Positions 35,232 to 36,754 of a stretch of 36,754 nucleotides of DNA are shown one piece after another. Position 1 is the first letter of the stretch. Each line of letters opens with the position of its first letter. The stretch lies in NCBI GenBank assembly GCA_903828665.1, contig CAIKMZ010000022.1:1-36754 (forward strand), written 5' to 3'. A program made the translations under genes and the position numbers. Source of the stretch: an uncultured beta proteobacterium (GTDB lineage Bacteria > Pseudomonadota > Gammaproteobacteria > Burkholderiales > Burkholderiaceae_C). Below the pieces are notes generated by a model, which was given only the letters and a program-made list of their open reading frames with translations, ran no database searches and was not told where the DNA came from.

Positions 35232-35242
35232 GTTCATTTGTC

Positions 35243-35440
35243 ATGTTTTCTCTCTTATTCCGAAAATCTAGGCTGGTGGAGGAAACTTCGTTTTCGAAGT
35301 TCATCCGCACTGCGTCTTCGGCTGAAAAAAAGCGGGCCTATGCCCATGTGCTTGAGCGTGCCACCGCAAAACAAGTCAGAATCATCGAAGAAGCCAGCCA
35401 AGTGGACCGCCACAGCAGCGCTCCATCCGTCGTCAACTGA
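35243..35440 (+). CDS. Small basic protein downstream of the zeta toxin (candidate partner)
   Basis: This 65-aa protein starts MFSLLFRKSRLVEETSFSKF and continues with a helical, charged middle (SSAEKKRAYAHVLERATAKQVRIIEEA). It begins 11 bases after the toxin stop, so it is probably co-transcribed and perhaps coupled. I do not recognise a family. It could be the antitoxin of the kinase in a reversed toxin-antitoxin order, or an unrelated small gene. The following 35441-35732 holds nothing recognisable. Confidence 0.55.
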   Translation: MFSLLFRKSRLVEETSFSKFIRTASSAEKKRAYAHVLERATAKQVRIIEEASQVDRHSSAPSVVN

Positions 35441-35732
35441 TCCCTCTAACCGCCCCATTTCCCGGGGATCTATTGCGCATCCTTTGGCGGTACAGGCATT
35501 GAGCATCGCCATTCCAACCATATCAAAAAAGCGCTCAGCAATTTAGGCTGGACGAATTCGTGTGTGTGTGGCGGGGAGTGGGCCGGCGAAATCAGCACTT
35601 AGCTCTCATTGCCGCAAAACTCGCTTCGCTTCTAATGACCTGCCCCCTGCTGCCATACCAAGCTTGATTAGGAAGTCCTGGTAATGGCAACATCTGGTTT
35701 CGCATAGGCTGAGGCCACTTGAGCCCCGAGGG

Positions 35733-35761
35733 TTGACAATTTACGGTGTATTGCATATACT
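35733..35761 (+). promoter_or_regulatory. Sigma-70 promoter for the 75-aa gene
   Basis: TTGACA, a 17-base spacer and TATACT: both hexamers nearly perfect. GCATATACT is identical to the promoter at 33294-33322 around the -10. The distance to the start codon is about 30 bases. Confidence 0.8.
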
Positions 35762-35791
35762 CAATGCATCTTCATCAACTGCGGGAAATTT

Positions 35792-36019
35792 ATGGCAGCA
35801 CCTCGACTATCAAAATCTGTGCCGACGGTCATCATCGGACTTAAAGTGCCTGCGGATCTGCGGGAGAAATTCTTCGCAGCCGTCGGGAGGGAGCCGATAC
35901 CCGGCGTGACGGGAGCGCTAATCATGCGTTCGCTCATGGTCGAATACATCAATAGGTCTCAAGTTGTCCGCAATAGCATTGACTGTGGAGTCTCCAGCCT
36001 AACGACTGACCGAATGTAA
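35792..36019 (+). CDS. Small protein, possibly ribbon-helix-helix
   Basis: This 75-aa protein has a strand-then-helix layout (PTVIIGLKVPADLREKFFAAV, then a helix around GALIMRSLMVEYINRSQVV), which resembles small ribbon-helix-helix DNA-binding proteins such as plasmid regulators, but I cannot confirm the family. ATG 35792 follows GGGAAAT and a near-perfect promoter. Its position between toxin and replication gene fits an island or plasmid maintenance or copy-control role, by inference only. The last about 15 residues look unstructured. Confidence 0.6.
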   Translation: MAAPRLSKSVPTVIIGLKVPADLREKFFAAVGREPIPGVTGALIMRSLMVEYINRSQVVRNSIDCGVSSLTTDRM

Positions 36020-36041
36020 TTGCACCTCCTAGCAAGGGCCT

Positions 36042-36117
36042 ATGTTCCAAGACCCAAAAAAGGAAGAACCTCTGAATCCATAAGCTACCAGGCGGGAATT
36101 CAGAGGGTTCGGAACAT
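36042..36117. other. Long imperfect hairpin between the small gene and the replication gene
   Basis: An outer pair ATGTTCC/GGAACAT and an inner pair GAACCTCTGAAT / ATTCAGAGGGTTC (one-base bulge) form a stem with an asymmetric internal loop over 76 bases. No T-run follows. It could be a control RNA structure of the replication gene or an mRNA end structure. Confidence 0.45.
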
Positions 36118-36145
36118 CTTTCTAAAAGAATCCAATTTTGCGGAT

Positions 36146-36174
36146 AGTATATCGCATAATTGTTCTTTCCGCAA
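36146..36174 (-). promoter_or_regulatory. Possible antisense promoter before the replication gene
   Basis: On the minus strand TTGCGG, a 17-base spacer and TATACT within ATATACTAT. It points away from the replication gene toward the hairpin at 36042-36117. TTGCGG/CCGCAA also form a dyad around the site. It could make an antisense RNA, or be an operator; the match to the other three promoters is the main support. Confidence 0.4.
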
Positions 36175-36204
36175 GTTGCAGGCTTGCAGCAGTGGAGCGC
36201 AGCA

Positions 36205-36657
36205 ATGAGCGGACTGTCAAACGCGCTCAACGACTGTGCCAAAACCGATAACGATGACCGCCAGCACTCAGTCGTTCGGACCTCGAACGTTTTCGATAGT
36301 CCCTTCCGCACAAGACGCAGCGCAATCGGAAGTTCCGACTGCGAAGCGACACAATTCCATGACACCTGCGCAGAAGGATACTTCGCAATACTGGTGCGCA
36401 AAGCACTTGGCAGTAAAGATAAAAAGCAAATTTGCCATCCACTGACGGAGATGCCATTTGTGATCGAGAAGTACCGAGGCATCGCCGACGTATGGATAAG
36501 TCAGGGCGCCTTTCATACAAAACGGAGTCGGCGTGGCTCTGGCCTGAAGTACATGAAGCTTTGCTTCTCCGACCTGGATACGTACAACGTTCCGGCGCTC
36601 AAGGATAAGACGCCGTGTGAACTGCTAAATGTTGCTGGGTATTCCGGTCGATCGTGA
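36205..36657 (+). pseudogene. Plasmid-type replication/primase protein, N-terminal fragment cut by an insertion sequence
   Basis: About 140 codons are island-derived. The segment IEKYRGIADVWISQGAFHTK and, near the end, LCFSDLDTYNVPALKDKTPCEL fit the N-terminal primase-like region of replication proteins of plasmids and integrative elements, in which a (F/V)xDLDTY motif supplies acidic catalytic residues. These proteins normally run several hundred residues; here the frame ends at 36657, within the first of a row of 23-bp tandem repeats. I chose ATG 36205 (MSGLSNALND) because TGGAG precedes it; the longer start at 36160 has none. The gene is inferred to be truncated by an element beginning near 36630. 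The family call is from memory and moderately sure. Confidence 0.55.
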
Positions 36658-36754
36658 CCACCCGTTCCGGTTTATCGTGACCGGCGATTCTGGTGGATCG
36701 TGACCGCTCATTCCGGCCGATCGTGACCAGGCATTCTGGTTTATCGTGACCACC
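36630..36754. mobile_element. End of a probable IS21-family element with 23-bp tandem repeats
   Basis: Five head-to-tail copies of TTCYGGNNNATCGTGACC plus five variable bases start at 36642, 36665, 36688, 36711 and 36734, exactly 23 bases apart; the fifth is cut by the window edge. IS21-family elements carry multiple short terminal repeats that bind the transposase IstA, and ATCGTGACC-type repeats are what I recall from such elements in Burkholderiales. The element end may be the TG at 36630-36631. No transposase gene is inside the window, so the family assignment is inferred. Confidence 0.65.

Noticed and set aside
36642..36754. Tandem repeats as a CRISPR array or replication iterons
   Set aside because: The variable part is only about 8 of 23 bases, far too short for CRISPR spacers. 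Iterons are possible, but the abrupt end of the replication gene and the resemblance to IS21-type ends favour an insertion sequence.

Overview
The window looks like chromosome of a GC-rich, facultatively denitrifying betaproteobacterium of the Burkholderiales (Comamonadaceae-like). This rests on the narXL-narK1K2-narG arrangement, the tig-clpP-clpX-lon block, hpnCDE and protein-level resemblance recalled from memory; no search was run. From about 31.2 kb onward the sequence is a genomic island of different character: lower GC, short genes, broken genes and mobile-element parts.

Region 1 (1-9.5 kb, minus strand) is a nitrate-respiration locus. In transcription order it holds a hemerythrin-GGDEF diguanylate cyclase, an acetyl-CoA acetyltransferase, the nitrate sensor kinase NarX, its response regulator NarL, two nitrate/nitrite transporters (NarK1 and a 14-helix-like NarK2), and the first 432 codons of narG, which runs off the left edge. 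The proteins together sense nitrate, import it and reduce it.

Region 2 (9.6-17.0 kb, plus strand) is a self-contained uptake system. A PAS/AAA+ sigma-54 activator is followed by paired inverted repeats, a textbook -24/-12 promoter, and a translationally coupled operon: a periplasmic binding protein, two ABC ATPases, two permeases of the branched-chain amino acid type and an alpha/beta hydrolase. The substrate is unknown.

Region 3 (17.0-24.35 kb, minus strand) holds hpnC-hpnD-hpnE (farnesyl diphosphate to squalene), a penicillin-acylase-family hydrolase, ferrochelatase, and a small membrane/helical protein gene apparently split at a GA dinucleotide run. A decayed RND-efflux-pump C-terminus lies next to a tRNA-Leu.

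Region 4 (24.7-31.25 kb, plus strand) is the protein quality-control block tig-clpP-clpX-lon, with a heat-shock-like promoter before lon, then tRNA-Gly and tRNA-Cys.

Region 5 (31.25-36.75 kb) is an island inserted at the tRNA-Cys 3' end. It has a tyrosine integrase broken at a run of ten A, a convergent excisionase-like gene, a small conserved hypothetical gene, a zeta-toxin kinase with a small downstream partner, a small possible DNA-binding gene, and the N-terminus of a plasmid-type replication/primase protein. The last gene is cut by what looks like the end of an IS21-family insertion sequence with 23-bp tandem repeats. Four places in the island carry the same strong sigma-70 layout ending in TATACT, three of them within the nonamer ATATACTAT, suggesting shared control.
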